64,000 nucleotides of DNA, taken from Parietaria judaica. Its lineage: Eukaryota > Streptophyta > Magnoliopsida > Rosales > Urticaceae. Below, in pieces: positions 1-10,910 of the stretch. A program made the translations under genes and the position numbers. Location of the stretch: the NCBI GenBank assembly GCA_954871525.1, contig OX940870.1, positions 9,269,501 to 9,333,500 on the forward strand, given 5' to 3'. Every line of letters begins with the position of its first letter. The stretch's first letter is position 1. The notes beneath the pieces were generated by a model. That model was given only the letters and a program-made list of their open reading frames with translations. It did not search any database and was not told where the DNA came from.

Positions 1-24
1 CGCTCTGTTACAAGACCTTGGTGC

Positions 25-216
25 CTAACGACACCCATTAGACGGCCCTACCTCCATATCTAGCCTATAAAATCCCTCAAGAATCGGGCCTTGAACACTG
101 TTAAGCTTTACCCCCTTGACGAGGTTGATAGCTTTCTGACACTCAGATTCTATTTCCGTCACACGCCAACCACGGTCCCGGACAAAATGAAGCCCTAGGG
201 GAATAGCATGGCACAC
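25..216 (-). pseudogene. RNase H-like (RVT_3 type) relic
   Basis: A 63-codon open stretch on the minus strand reads GLHFVRDRGWR, then a few residues, then EIESECQKAINLV. This resembles the plant retroelement-type RNase H fold (RVT_3), where a helix ending in RDRGW is followed by a strand carrying a conserved E-x-D/E-C and then a helix A-x-N-L-V. The usual aspartate after E-S is glutamate here, the N-terminal part of the domain with its first catalytic Asp is missing, and the reading soon runs to a stop. The opening codon is GTG, not ATG. I take it as a fragment of a LINE-derived or domesticated RNase H gene cut by decay or by the window edge. It could also be an internal exon of a gene continuing to the left. 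Confidence 0.45.
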
Positions 217-239
217 ACGTCTTCTTCAAAGATAAATGC

Positions 240-3200
240 ATTAAACAATGCCAATGGGAACAAAATCCTAAATTCGGGTTTTTAACAATTTCTAACAGAA
301 ATGAAAACAAAAATATGGGATATATGAATCTTACCGGCGAAAAGACGATAGGCAAATAAATAGAGGAAATCCCGGGGAAGAAAAAAAGACAAAAAAAGAA
401 AGAAGAAGAAGCATAAACAACGCCTTAATACCAACTCTTTAACATTTGAATGAAAACAAATTAAGGTGAAAAAATATTTTATCGAAGAAGTGAGAAAAAT
501 GCTAAAGCAAACTATTTAGAAATTCAACAAAAGCAGAAATAATTAACCAAATTCAACCGTTTAGTAATTCCTAAGTCCTAACACAAATGGAAAATAAATA
601 CTGGAAATAAATACCAGAGGATTGGACGGAGAAAGGCTACGCGCGGCGACACTGGACAAAGAATGGAAAACAATCGAAATTTTATAGAAATTAGAGGATT
701 TTCATGTTCTTGATTTTATAGGTTGTCATGTCATCACTGTAAAACTGTCTTATATATATATATATATATATAGATAAAATTTAGGTGTAGTCACACCGAC
801 GTACGTATTGCACTCTTTTACTGAAATAAAGACTAGAATTGCCGTGATGAACGTCAATGCGATAATCAATTACGGTTCTGACTAGTTCATTGGAGATATT
901 TTTCTAAATATATATATGGTACCTCTGGACTCTTGGTACTAATTAGTAATTTCTTTTGAGGGAAAAGTTGAGGAATTCCTTGTAGTTTCAAGCCTGGCAA
1001 CTCGGACTAAATACGCTGCCTCCACCGTTCAGCTCTGCCTTCGTGGTCGCTAAAACGGGCTATGGCGAGTCTCTTCGATGTCTCTCTCTGATATATCACA
1101 CTACTCAGAGCCATAGATTCCTAACGTGCCCCGTTGGAAACTATCTTATGAACGGCTACAGCCAAAACCATTTCTAATAACCATTCTACTCCAACAAGTG
1201 CTTCTAATGTTACCGATTTCAGGTGGGTTTTTTGCGGTAAGAATATCACCACATACCTATAACAGCCGTTGGAAATTTCAACAGATTCGAATCATTGGTA
1301 GAGTTACCCTTGCTAAAGTTGAAATTCAGAAAAGTCAACATGAATTATGACGATTATTTCAACAAAATCTTATTCTAAAAGTGAAATTAAATCAATAGAA
1401 ATTGATCTCTGTGGTCTATAGATGCAAGCTTGGCCCTCACAGAGTCAACGGTAAAGAAGTTAATCAAGATTAGCTTGTGAAAAAGAAAAAAAAAAGTTTG
1501 TTTTTCTTTTTGAATGGGGAGTTTAGTTTGTTTCAGCTACGAGAATTGCAGTGTATTCTGCTGGACTTGGAATATAACTTTCAGTTTACAAGAAATATTG
1601 TAATGGCTATGTCGACCTTAATTGCTGATCAAATTGTACCATAATGTAAACTTCATTACTCAAATGTCAAATTACACAAAGTATTGAACTGTATTATACA
1701 AATTATTACACAAACCATACTTAATTACACAAACAGAACTATAACATATTATCACATGAAATTTAAATTCATAATCCGTGACAACGCGACCAGCAAGAAA
1801 ATTAACATATATATATATATATCACTAATTTGTTTGTATTTTCAACGTCTATATATACTGCTAGATTAGTAACTGGTCGATTCAAGAAAACAAGAAGCAA
1901 AAAATGCCGTTTTTTGTCTACTATACGGAAATAAAATCAAAGTAACAGAAAATTATTCAATGTGGAAATTTAAATAATTTTCTAACACCTGGAATGAAAA
2001 AGATTGTATTCTAAATTTATTACGACATACCCATCATCCCCGATCAGCTCCAATCTGAGTTTTGCCGCTTCTAGCGAGTTTTACTCGTCAGAAGTCCGCT
2101 TTTAGTTTTACGACATAAAATCAGCAACCGAGCACGCTTATTACAGTGCTCCATTAAACTATATATTTCAATTATGCGTACAAAAATATAGAAGAGAAGT
2201 GAAAAAATGTTGAAGAATGTGAGTACTACCTATTTAATGATAGACAAAATAAATTCAGGCTTACGATAACTGTTTAAGCCTGAGAAAAAATACATGAAAA
2301 ATTATATTATAATTAAAATCATAACCCGAGATGAACCCCGAAATCGCTGCAACAAGTTTTGTGGATCAAAGCAAACAAACCCAAAAAAGTAATGAGGGAT
2401 CACCAAAATTCCAAACTATAATAGAGAGGGACAAGGGTCTCATATAATTTATAAACATAATCTAACAAGAAGCAAACAGTTATTACTTATTATTTACCTA
2501 TCCAATAGCTCCAGAATTGACCACTCAAGCTTATGAGAAACAACAACCTGAAACTAAGATCACATTTACATTTAGGCATATAATTTTTTTTTTAAAAATG
2601 TCTAACTTAAATTAGTCATTTTAGCTAAAGTTTCATATCTACAACAGAAACAAAACATAGCTTATTAAAGGAGTTATGTATAATCACGGGCCAGTAAATC
2701 ATTCTGCAAATATAGTTGAACAGAACTATAACAGAATTAAGAACCATATTCTTTGGTTCTTCACAAATCATATATTCTTGAATGCTGACACTCGCTATAT
2801 ATAATCCCATAAACATTTTCAGGACACGTGCTATGAGATTAGTCATGCCACTATACCTTGTGACTTTCACTTCTCCCAAAACTTGGAAATCCAATGAACA
2901 TATATGAGATTAGTTATGTTCTAATGATGGTCATTTTATGTTGTGCTCGTTATAATCGGAAAATGTAAATTAAGCACATTATACATGAAAGTTAATATAA
3001 TTTCAGACAATATTTTCGCATAGTAAGAAACAAGTAGAGACATCATGTACTAACTACAAAAGGATTATACTCGAATATAAATAAAATCTGCATTTTCTTG
3101 TTTGATAAAGAGCAAAGGTACTCAATATGTTGCTTAACTGTCCTCTATCCTTCAACATCTAATGAACAAATAACGTAGGAATGATTTGATAACAAGGACT

Positions 3201-3900
3201 CAAAGTATCATTGAGAAATATAATAATTAGACAAACCTCAAGTGCGTGCGGAAATTTTTAGCTTCACTCTATCTCGTAAACCTGAAAATTCCCACAAGTT
3301 TATAAAAGAACAATGTAAATAAGATTAAGAATACATAAATATATCATATCATTCCATAAACAACTCGTTTAACAAGAAATCAGTCGCTGGGTATGCATTT
3401 TACCAACAAAAACACCAAATCTTGATCATCCAGTAAGGTACCTACGGAATTGAAAGTAGTTCCTTGCTATGATACGTAAAACGAATCAAATGATCAAAAC
3501 ACATGACAAACAAAAAACCACATAAAATAAATAGCGAGTTCTGATCATAAAAACAACCAAGAATATAATGTTCAAGAATACCCAGATATCGATACTACTT
3601 TTGACGGTATATATATGCAATTTAAGCATAGGGTTTCGCCAGTTTTGTTTGCATTGCCTGCGACCGATTCAAAAGAAAACAAAGTCCAATCACAGCAGAT
3701 CCACACTTCATATCAAACTATCAATCATACACAAAAATTCATACAGACAATACAACAATGGCGATATTCACTCGAAGAGAACGTAGAAATGGTTCCATGA
3801 AATTATATGTAAAAAAATCGTAATAATAATAATAATAAAGTCCGAACAGTAATCAGAGGAAACCGCCATGAAAAGTCACGCTTAAGCATTATTATATTAA
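240..3900. other. Intergenic, no gene recognised
   Basis: AT-rich sequence with only short open stretches and no recognisable domain. A TA microsatellite lies at about 749-773. Slightly GC-richer islands at 1000-1130 and 2020-2110 may be old gene or repeat debris but give no readable protein. Because the MIR156 transcript runs leftwards from about 4.27 kb, its 3' portion, possibly spliced, may extend into 2.5-3.9 kb. Confidence 0.5.
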
Positions 3901-4059
3901 ATCTTCTAACAACTTACCTCCCTTGGGAAATAGAGCGAGAGAGAAGAGATCGTACTCTTTTTCCTCAGCGAAAATCGATCGATCGATCGAACGAGAGAGA
4001 GAGAGATCAGAGATGGAGATATTGGAGGCCAGACCAGAGATCCATGGAAGGAGAAATCT

Positions 4060-4162
4060 GGCAGTGGAAACTGACAGAGAGAGAAGTGAGCACGCAAAAG
4101 CAATGGCATAGCGCTATGCAATGTCCTCTGTGTGCTCACTCTCTTCTGTCAATTTCAATATC
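4060..4162 (-). ncRNA. MIR156: MIR156 precursor hairpin (miR156a/c type)
   Basis: On the minus strand the 20-nt sequence TGACAGAAGAGAGTGAGCAC (4132-4151) is identical to mature plant miR156. It is followed by a loop containing the palindrome CATAGCGCTATG, and then by a 3' arm (4070-4091, minus) that reads GCTCACTTCTCTCTCTGTCA plus GT, a typical miR156 star strand. The two arms pair along their length with a small bulge in the 3' arm, and pairing continues a few bases beyond the mature sequence. miR156 is loaded into AGO1 and represses SPL transcription factors, holding plants in the juvenile phase. The hairpin sits about 120-140 nt downstream of a TATA-like box on the same strand, as expected for its own Pol II promoter. 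Location beside a PDS5C-like gene and SDF2 supports the MIR156A/C lineage. The locus looks intact. Confidence 0.96.
4132..4151 (-). ncRNA. miR156: mature miR156 (5' arm)
   Basis: Exact match to the canonical 20-nt mature miR156. It begins with U, as preferred by AGO1, and lies on the 5' arm of the hairpin. Confidence 0.96.
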
Positions 4163-4295
4163 CCAAACTCAAACCTACAATTCCCGTCTCCACAGATCTG
4201 AGGAGAAGCATCGGATCTAGGGTTTCAGCGAAGACGAAAGGAAACGAAGCATCTCTTCTTCTCTCTCTTCTTCTGGTACACAGGTTGTTTCTCCC

Positions 4296-4307
4296 TCTAT
4301 AAATAGA
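4296..4307 (-). promoter_or_regulatory. TATA-like box of the MIR156 gene
   Basis: CTATTTATAG on the minus strand, flanked by CT-rich sequence. Transcription would start near 4265-4275 and give a CT/GA-rich leader before the hairpin. A GACACGTGGC motif (G-box core CACGTG) lies about 30 nt further upstream, around 4330, a possible bZIP/bHLH/PIF site. The TATA motif also reads as TATAAATAG on the plus strand, so orientation is inferred from the hairpin. Confidence 0.6.
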
Positions 4308-4399
4308 GACATGCGTGAGGCTGTCGCTGACACGTGGCAGTGAGGTCAGGTCACCGATAGAGAAGAGAGAGAGGTCATGCACCGCCCTAACGGCCAAAT

Positions 4400-4729
4400 A
4401 AGGAAAGTTTCAACAGATCATCAATCAATCACACGGTTTTGAAGAGAGAGAGGGGTTTTATCATTTTTTGGACTTTGTTTTTTTCCTTTTTATATTCATT
4501 CATGTCATTCACTCAACAATTTCTTTTCTTAAATAAAACAATTAACCTAAACCACTTTTAAAATTGAGGATTTGACAACTTTTATTTTATGTGTTAGGTA
4601 ATAATTGTGGGAAAATATTGAAACTGCTAAAATAATTCAATGTGTTTTTAAGGTTCAATGAAGGTGATAAGAAGTTTAGATTTCTACAAATTAATTATTT
4701 TTATATTTTACAATTTCTCGTGTTAATTT
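4400..4729. other. Intergenic, distal upstream region of MIR156
   Basis: AT-rich DNA upstream of the MIR156 promoter. GA/CT-rich runs lie at 4440-4460. No gene or repeat boundary recognised. Confidence 0.5.
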
Positions 4730-5357
4730 ACAGTAGAACATCGATAAATTAATACTCAATAAATTAATAATTTTGATTAAGTAATATTTTTTCCGGTCTC
4801 AATTCAGACTAAAAATATAAGATAATATTTTTTTAAGTATATAAGTCTCAATTGATATATATATATATATATATTAATAATTTATATAAAAATAATAATT
4901 TAATATATATAATTATGAAGTCATTATAAATAAAATATAACATTGTATAAATAGTTAAGAAATCATTTTAAATAGAAACAAATTATACTAATTAACTAAT
5001 CATGTAGTGCTTTTAGAATATGATTATGAAGTTATTTGGTTTTTCTTGAAATTTATATCTCCTTCGACTTCAACTATAAGCTTCACCATAACATTAAGAG
5101 AGTCCGGTCTTGTATTTTCGTGATGTAACGAAAATTTGTTCAAAATGATTGTCGTTACAGTTGTAAAATTTTATGATAAAAAACTCTATTTCATATTTAT
5201 CGTGTACAAGCTATGTATTATGATTACAATATTTTCCAAGTTATACAAAGATTTTTTTTTCTAATTATAATGATTATATAACTAATAAATTATAAATTCA
5301 TAATTCGACAATATAATAAATTTTGGCGGTTCCAACATTATTAATTTATATAGGATT
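4730..5357. mobile_element. MITE-like element, ACAGTAGAAC family, copy 1
   Basis: Starts ACAGTAGAACATCGATAAAT and ends near ATTAATTTATATAGGATTTA, a degraded inverted match to the start. The interior phrase GACAATATAATAAATTT before the right end is shared with the short copy at 44.83 kb. Terminal repeats of the form ACAGTAGAACCTCTATAAATT are a very common dicot non-autonomous DNA transposon signature. No coding capacity. The right end is decayed and no target duplication was found. Confidence 0.6.
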
Positions 5358-5359
5358 TA

Positions 5360-5908
5360 TTGCATATTTAAGGTATAAATAGGAAAATAATTTAACTATA
5401 AAACAATAAATAAAAAATGCAAAATTTATGATTTTGACTACTTAATTAGTGGAAGAAGAAAAAATCGAAAGTAATTTATGATAAAATAATCTATACAAAA
5501 TACCTATTTTGTACAAATCTTTATAAAAACTACCCATTTTATCTTTATAAAATGAATAGTTTTTAATATTTTTTTTTTAAAAAAAGTCATTGAAATGGGC
5601 ATTTCCTTAATAAACCCTTTATATAATATCCCTCTTTTATTTAATTTTTCAAAACCCTCTATCTTTTGAAACCCCTAAAATGTAATGTGCAAAGTTTATT
5701 CTTGTTTTTTATTAGTAATTTTTCCTTACATATAATTTTAATTGTTTTTATAAAAACATATTTAGATAAATTAAAATTATTATCAATAATTAATTTTATA
5801 GATTTCAGTTTGTTACAAAATAATTAAAAATATATTATTAAATAACACTTGAATGATATATTTTGATTGACTGAGAAAAATAACCGAATATTTTAATTAA
5901 AAATAATG
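5360..5908. other. AT-rich intergenic spacer
   Basis: No open frame of note and no recognisable repeat ends. It lies between two inverted-repeat elements. Confidence 0.5.
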
Positions 5909-5910
5909 AA

Positions 5911-6482
5911 GGGTAGATAGAGGTACAAGTATCTTGGAATACATATAATTTTAATGGCATTTCTAATCTTATTTTATTGTGGTAAAAGTAGCAAGAATAA
6001 CTTTTCTCATGTTATCGTAAGTTCCAAGTGACTTTCGCCGTGACTCATCCATCAAATGTCACTTGTCATTTTTTTACACGCTCATGCGTATTCCAAATTT
6101 GGGGCTATCACCACCAACAACAGAGTAAATAACACTGATGTCGTTGATGCTAACCCTGAAGTTGGAATATTACAATGATCCTACAAAAGATTGTTGATGG
6201 TTAATTAATTACTAAAAACACCACCGAAGTTGGAGGTTCAAACCCCATGCTAACTCCGAATGTGGGGTTAGAATCTCAGACTTCCGGGCTTCCATCTTCG
6301 AATACTCCAAATTAGGGAGTCCAAAAGTTTTTTTCGAGAAAGCGTGTGAAAATGTTACAAGTAGCACTTAACAAATGAGTTAACACGAAAAAAATAATTT
6401 TTAATACTTTTATCATTATAAAATAAAATTAAAAATATGCCGTGAATTTAATATACTTTAAAATACTTTTAACTATATTTAT
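5911..6482. mobile_element. Inverted-repeat element, family shared with 10.1 kb, copy 1
   Basis: The left end (GGGTAGATAGAGGTACAAGT, then ATTTCTAATCTTATTTTATTGTGGTAAAAGTA) is mirrored at the right end by an inverted, diverged copy (TACTTTTATCATTATAAAATAAAATTAAAAATATG). The middle carries AACACTGATGTCGTTGATGC and CCGAAGTTGGAGG phrases that recur in the copy at 10.10-10.62 kb. Long terminal inverted repeats with no protein suggest a MULE-like or foldback MITE. The target duplication is not clear. Confidence 0.6.
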
Positions 6483-7622
6483 TGAAAAATAAAATTAAAA
6501 GGTAGAACAAAGATTTTGAAAGCTTTTTTAAAACAGATTTTGTGTTTTTATTTTGTAACAGTAGAAAATAAAAGTTGAAAACATGTTTGCTTGGTCCATT
6601 TCCATAATACAATTTCATAAACAACATTTTTATTTTGAAGGATTTGTGAAGGAAAAAACACCTTTGAGCTGTTTTTATTTTCTCTTGCTTACTTTTTATG
6701 ACATTTTCTCTCTCATATATGATGCTCATATATGTAATTGTCTATTTTTTGTTACATGAAAAAATTATCAGTATATTATAGTACTATAATAATGTATAGT
6801 CTATAATAGTATAATACTGATTATAACAATCATACGGCCTGAATTAAATTAGAAGTGTGGTTGTTGAAACAATTAGAGTATTATTTGAATTAGTCTTAGT
6901 CTTATACTGTATACATATATAGGAGTTTAGTTAAAAAAATTTACCTCTTGAATCGTGTAAATATATTGTTGTATTTGTTTTTATTATCTTTGCATGAAGT
7001 ACTTGTTTAGTTAAATAGATTAATCAAATGCATAAATATTGATAATTTTGATTGAGCAAACTATATGAACATACCTAATATAATACGAGAAAATGAAAAG
7101 TAACATTATAATTTTGTTTTATATATATATACAGTTATACACATTATTCAATCATAGTTTTATTTTAATAAAAAGCTATCTTAATTAAGAAAAGAAATTG
7201 TATTTAATAATCAATTAAAAAAATTAAACTTAACACAAAATATTAACCAAACTCAGTTTCTTTTTATTTTCTCAAAAAACAGTAAAATGAAATTGTAACA
7301 AATCACATTTTTGAAATATTTTTATAAAACTATTTAAAAAATAAAAAATACAAACACAAAACGAGAATAAAAAACGCTTTCAAATACTAACGAAATTTCT
7401 AACCAACGCCACCCATTACCCACGGAAACAAGTCTTATTATTTAAAAATAATAATTAATGAAAGAAGAGAGTAACGATGTTATCCGGTGGGTGGAGACGT
7501 TTGATGGGTGAGGCAATCGGAGCCGTGGATTCGGTGGAGGAGCATCCCCTGCCGTTGGATGGAGTGGAATGTTGGGGATTTGTCCCTATGCAAGCAATTT
7601 ATGTATTTCATAATGCTTCTCG

Positions 7623-7624
<2 letters not shown>

Positions 7625-7670
<46 letters not shown>

Positions 7671-7671
7671 C
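7625..7671. repeat. (TA)n microsatellite
   Basis: An uninterrupted run of about 23 TA units. Confidence 0.95.
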
Positions 7672-8172
7672 TATCACACATATTTATATAAATCAATATA
7701 TGGAGATTAAGATATTTAAAATAATAGAGTAAACTTGTTTGGCCTGGCGGATGTAGAAATTACGTACCTATGTAATTTTAGCCGATAATACATATAATTG
7801 AGTTGACAGTGTCAGTTATTCTTATCGTGCAAATTTATATGTTGTGATACGATTTACACAATCTTGATCAATACTGACTCTTCAATATACATATATATCT
7901 ATATCTATATCTATATATTTAAGATAATATTCTTTATAATTTAAACTGAAGTTAGTTTTTTGAGCTACTTTACAAATTCAAACTTCAGTTCCTAGTGATA
8001 AATATAAATTTATTAATTTCTACATGAATTTACATCATCATGTTTAAACTCAATAATAGGTTTAAAGAGAAAATAGTACAGAAGGAAAAAAAATAGCGCA
8101 ATGAGTTTTTAATTAGTCTTTCATACGATTGTGAACGATATCAAGTATCAACCATTAGGAATCAACCCAGTG

Positions 8173-8241
<69 letters not shown>
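8173..8241. repeat. (TAA)n microsatellite
   Basis: An uninterrupted trinucleotide run of about 22 units, probably length-variable. Confidence 0.95.
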
Positions 8242-8363
8242 TATATCTTATATTAGATCAGGTCAATTATTAACGATATACACAAGTAAAATAAAAACTA
8301 AACATTGTACTATATTGCAAGACACGTCTGAATGTTTATAAAGATTTACAATTAGTATCATAT

Positions 8364-8957
8364 ACAGTAGAACCTTTATAAATTAATATTGTTGGGACCG
8401 GCAAAAATTATTATCTTATCGGATTATTAATTAACATATAAATTAATAATTAATTAATTTATACATTAATAAAGAAAACTAATATTAATCAGCTATAATT
8501 ATATAAACATCTTTGCTAACAAAAACTTATTTCAATTTATTATATCGAGAATATTAAAATATTAATATTAAGAATATCAAGAGAGACTATTATGATTTAA
8601 AAATATTTTATTAGAGTACCAATGTCAAAAATATTAAAGAGTCCAATAATATTAAAGATAAAGTTCAAGAAGAAAAAATTACTATACAATCATATTTTAA
8701 GAAGAATACATGATTGGTGTGTAATGTCAGTTTTTTATTTAATGTGACTTCATAGTTATTTAAGTTATATTTTATTTTATTTATGTAATTTTATATATTA
8801 AATTATTCATTTATATATCATTTGAGACCTATATACTTTATAAAAAAATTATTATCTTATAAATTTAGCGAATTATTAATTTAGCTAGTTAGCTAAAAAA
8901 TATTATTTAATCACGACTATTAATTTATCGAATATTAATTTATAGAGGTTCTACTGT
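8364..8957. mobile_element. MITE-like element, ACAGTAGAAC family, copy 2
   Basis: Left end ACAGTAGAACCTTTATAAAT and right end ATTTATAGAGGTTCTACTGT are inverted repeats of about 20 bp with one mismatch. It is 594 bp and AT-rich, with no open frame. The flanks extend the symmetry (TAT before, ATA after), so a target duplication cannot be separated from the inverted repeat. It is the best-preserved member of the family in the window (others at 4.73 and 44.83 kb). Confidence 0.75.
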
Positions 8958-9212
8958 ATATGAATCAATCTAGAACCATTAAGCGTGATTAAAATTAATA
9001 AATATTAAGTTAAATTATCAATCAACTAGTTTTTTATTTTATTTATAACTGCTCTTCACAAAATTACTTTTGTTCGACTCTATGCGGTATCCGGATTACA
9101 TAACAATGATCTCGTAATTATAATTACTTTCGAAAACGAAATAGTAATTCGTTTTTTAAGTAATTGTTAAAAATAAATTGGTCAATCATTACACAGATTC
9201 TATTAATGTGGA

Positions 9213-9636
9213 CAGGGGTGGAGCCAGGATTTTACCAAGAGGGGGCGAAAAAAATTAAGCCGGAATTTTTAGAATATAATATAATAAATAAAATATTTTT
9301 ATAATTAATTTTTAATAATCGATAAATATTTAGTGATACAATTATACAATTATAAATATTAGAGCTTAGTGTATAATAAAAGAATCTTTATATAAAGAGA
9401 TGATTAATAATAGAGATCATAAATGTTAAAAAAATGAAGTTGATGGGAATTGAACCTTAGTCTTCAAAGAGGGAAAGTTAAAAAATAGCCACTACACCAG
9501 AGTATTAATTTTGTGAAGTTATGATACATTTAATATATATATTAATAAAATTGTATATATTTATTCATTAAAAATCACGGATTTGAATCAAGTGGGGGCG
9601 GCCGTCCCCGCTCGGCCCTCAATAAATCCACCCCTG
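9213..9636. mobile_element. Non-autonomous hAT element with 8-bp TSD
   Basis: Inverted termini CAGGGGTGGA and TCCACCCCTG enclose 424 bp, flanked by a perfect 8-bp duplication AATGTGGA at 9205-9212 and 9637-9644. An 8-bp TSD with CAGGGG termini fits the hAT superfamily. The interior has no transposase. Around 9443-9500 it contains TGGGAATTGAACC followed by ACTACACCAGAG, which looks like an antisense tRNA-type B box and neighbouring sequence, as in many plant hAT MITEs. Confidence 0.9.
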
Positions 9637-9644
9637 AATGTGGA

Positions 9645-10100
9645 TACAAACTTCAGAGTTACTTAACAAAAATTACCATGCGAACAAATAATAATAATAA
9701 TTATAATAATAATAATAATAAATTCCCAACTCTTAGGTATTACAATTTACAAAACCGTTGTCCTGGGTTGACTAGAAATTGTTACATATCGAATCGAGAT
9801 CCTATAAATTTATAATTTACTTTTTTCAAAAACTATGATAAAAATAAAATTAAAAAATTAAACCTTGTTATCTATGATTGGGTATTTGTTTTGAGGATCG
9901 CAATATGTGTCTTAATTTAAGTGGAGATATGAGATATTTATGTATCGTTGCGCGTCCTTTGAAATTCTTTTAGGTATTATATTATTTTATCAATATTCAA
10001 TAATAATAACTACAAACGTGTACGGCTCAGTGGGCGGGGACCAATTGTGACATTTGCGACTATCCATATAATTTTAGATTAAAAATTATGTAATCCACTT
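9645..10100. other. Intergenic spacer
   Basis: AT-rich, with a short imperfect (AAT)n run at about 9688-9720. No gene seen. Confidence 0.5.
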
Positions 10101-10102
10101 AA

Positions 10103-10621
10103 TAAGGGTAAATAGAGGTAAAAGTACTTTGAAGTATACAAAATTTTATAGCATATTTTTAATCTTGTTTTATCACGGTAAAAGTACTAAAAGTAAATTT
10201 TTTGATCTAAATGGCTTCCTTTATGACTCATTTGTAAAATGTTACTTGATACTTTTTTAGCATCACCGACAATTGAGTTGATAACACCGATGTCATTGAT
10301 GCTAATCCCGAAGTCGGATTACTCTAGTTCTACGCAAGATCGAGGGTTTGTTTACTAAAAAAACACCGAAGTAGGAGATGCTAACCCCGAACATAGGGTT
10401 ACAAACTCCGACTTCGGGGTTAGAATCTTCGGATTCGGGAAAAAGGGAGAATACGTGGGCGTATAAAAAAAATGACTAGTGACATTTGATTGATCAGTCA
10501 TAAAGGAAGTCACGTGAATAAAAAATATTACTTATGATACTTTTATCACGACAAAATAAGATTAAAAATATGCTATAAAGTTTTGTATAATTCAAGATAT
10601 TTTTGCTTGAATTTACCCTAA
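10103..10621. mobile_element. Inverted-repeat element, family shared with 5.9 kb, copy 2
   Basis: Starts TAAGGGTAAATAGAGGTAAA and ends with the inverted counterpart ATTTACCCTAA. The inverted similarity runs for about 150 bp at each end, including TATAGCATATTTTTAATCTT and CTTCCTTTATGACT on both arms. The centre carries CCGACTTCGGGGTTAGAATC. Related to copy 1 throughout. No coding capacity. The long inverted repeats would let a transcript fold into a hairpin. Confidence 0.7.
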
Positions 10622-10873
10622 TAACAAATTTCATATGATCCACTGAAGTTCGAGAATTTATTCGGCATTATCCTTGAATTTTATATATTGGTGCGCTTTG
10701 GTCCTACATTTTTATATTTTACTGCAAAACTCCCTATTCTTCAATTTTGATGTCACTCAAGATCTCCGTTTCGCGTTAGAAAATGTCAGAAAAATATTTA
10801 CATGTTACGAAATACTCATAATTTACACAATTTTTTTAGTGTTGATTGATCTATATATTTGTTATTATTTCGT

Positions 10874-10910
<37 letters not shown>

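Larger units (their letters stand above)
6490..8360. other. Intergenic DNA with microsatellites
   Basis: No supportable gene. A short GC-richer open stretch at 7477-7620 starts with ATG but runs straight into a TA microsatellite and matches nothing I recognise. Microsatellites: (TA)n at 7625-7671 and (TAA)n at 8173-8241. Confidence 0.5.

Noticed and set aside
4132..4151. A second miRNA on the plus strand of the same hairpin
   Set aside because: The plus strand also folds, but the exact mature miR156 sequence and the TATA box-to-hairpin order fit only the minus strand.
4155..4397. 80-codon frame upstream of the miR156 hairpin as a protein gene
   Set aside because: It opens at TTG, crosses the predicted TATA box and transcript start, and resembles no protein. 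Only its last 18 codons, from an ATG, are kept as a short-ORF candidate.
7477..7710. Open frame starting MLSGGWRRLMGEAIG
   Set aside because: The protein-like first 45 codons match nothing I know and the frame then runs into a TA microsatellite, so a gene is not supported.
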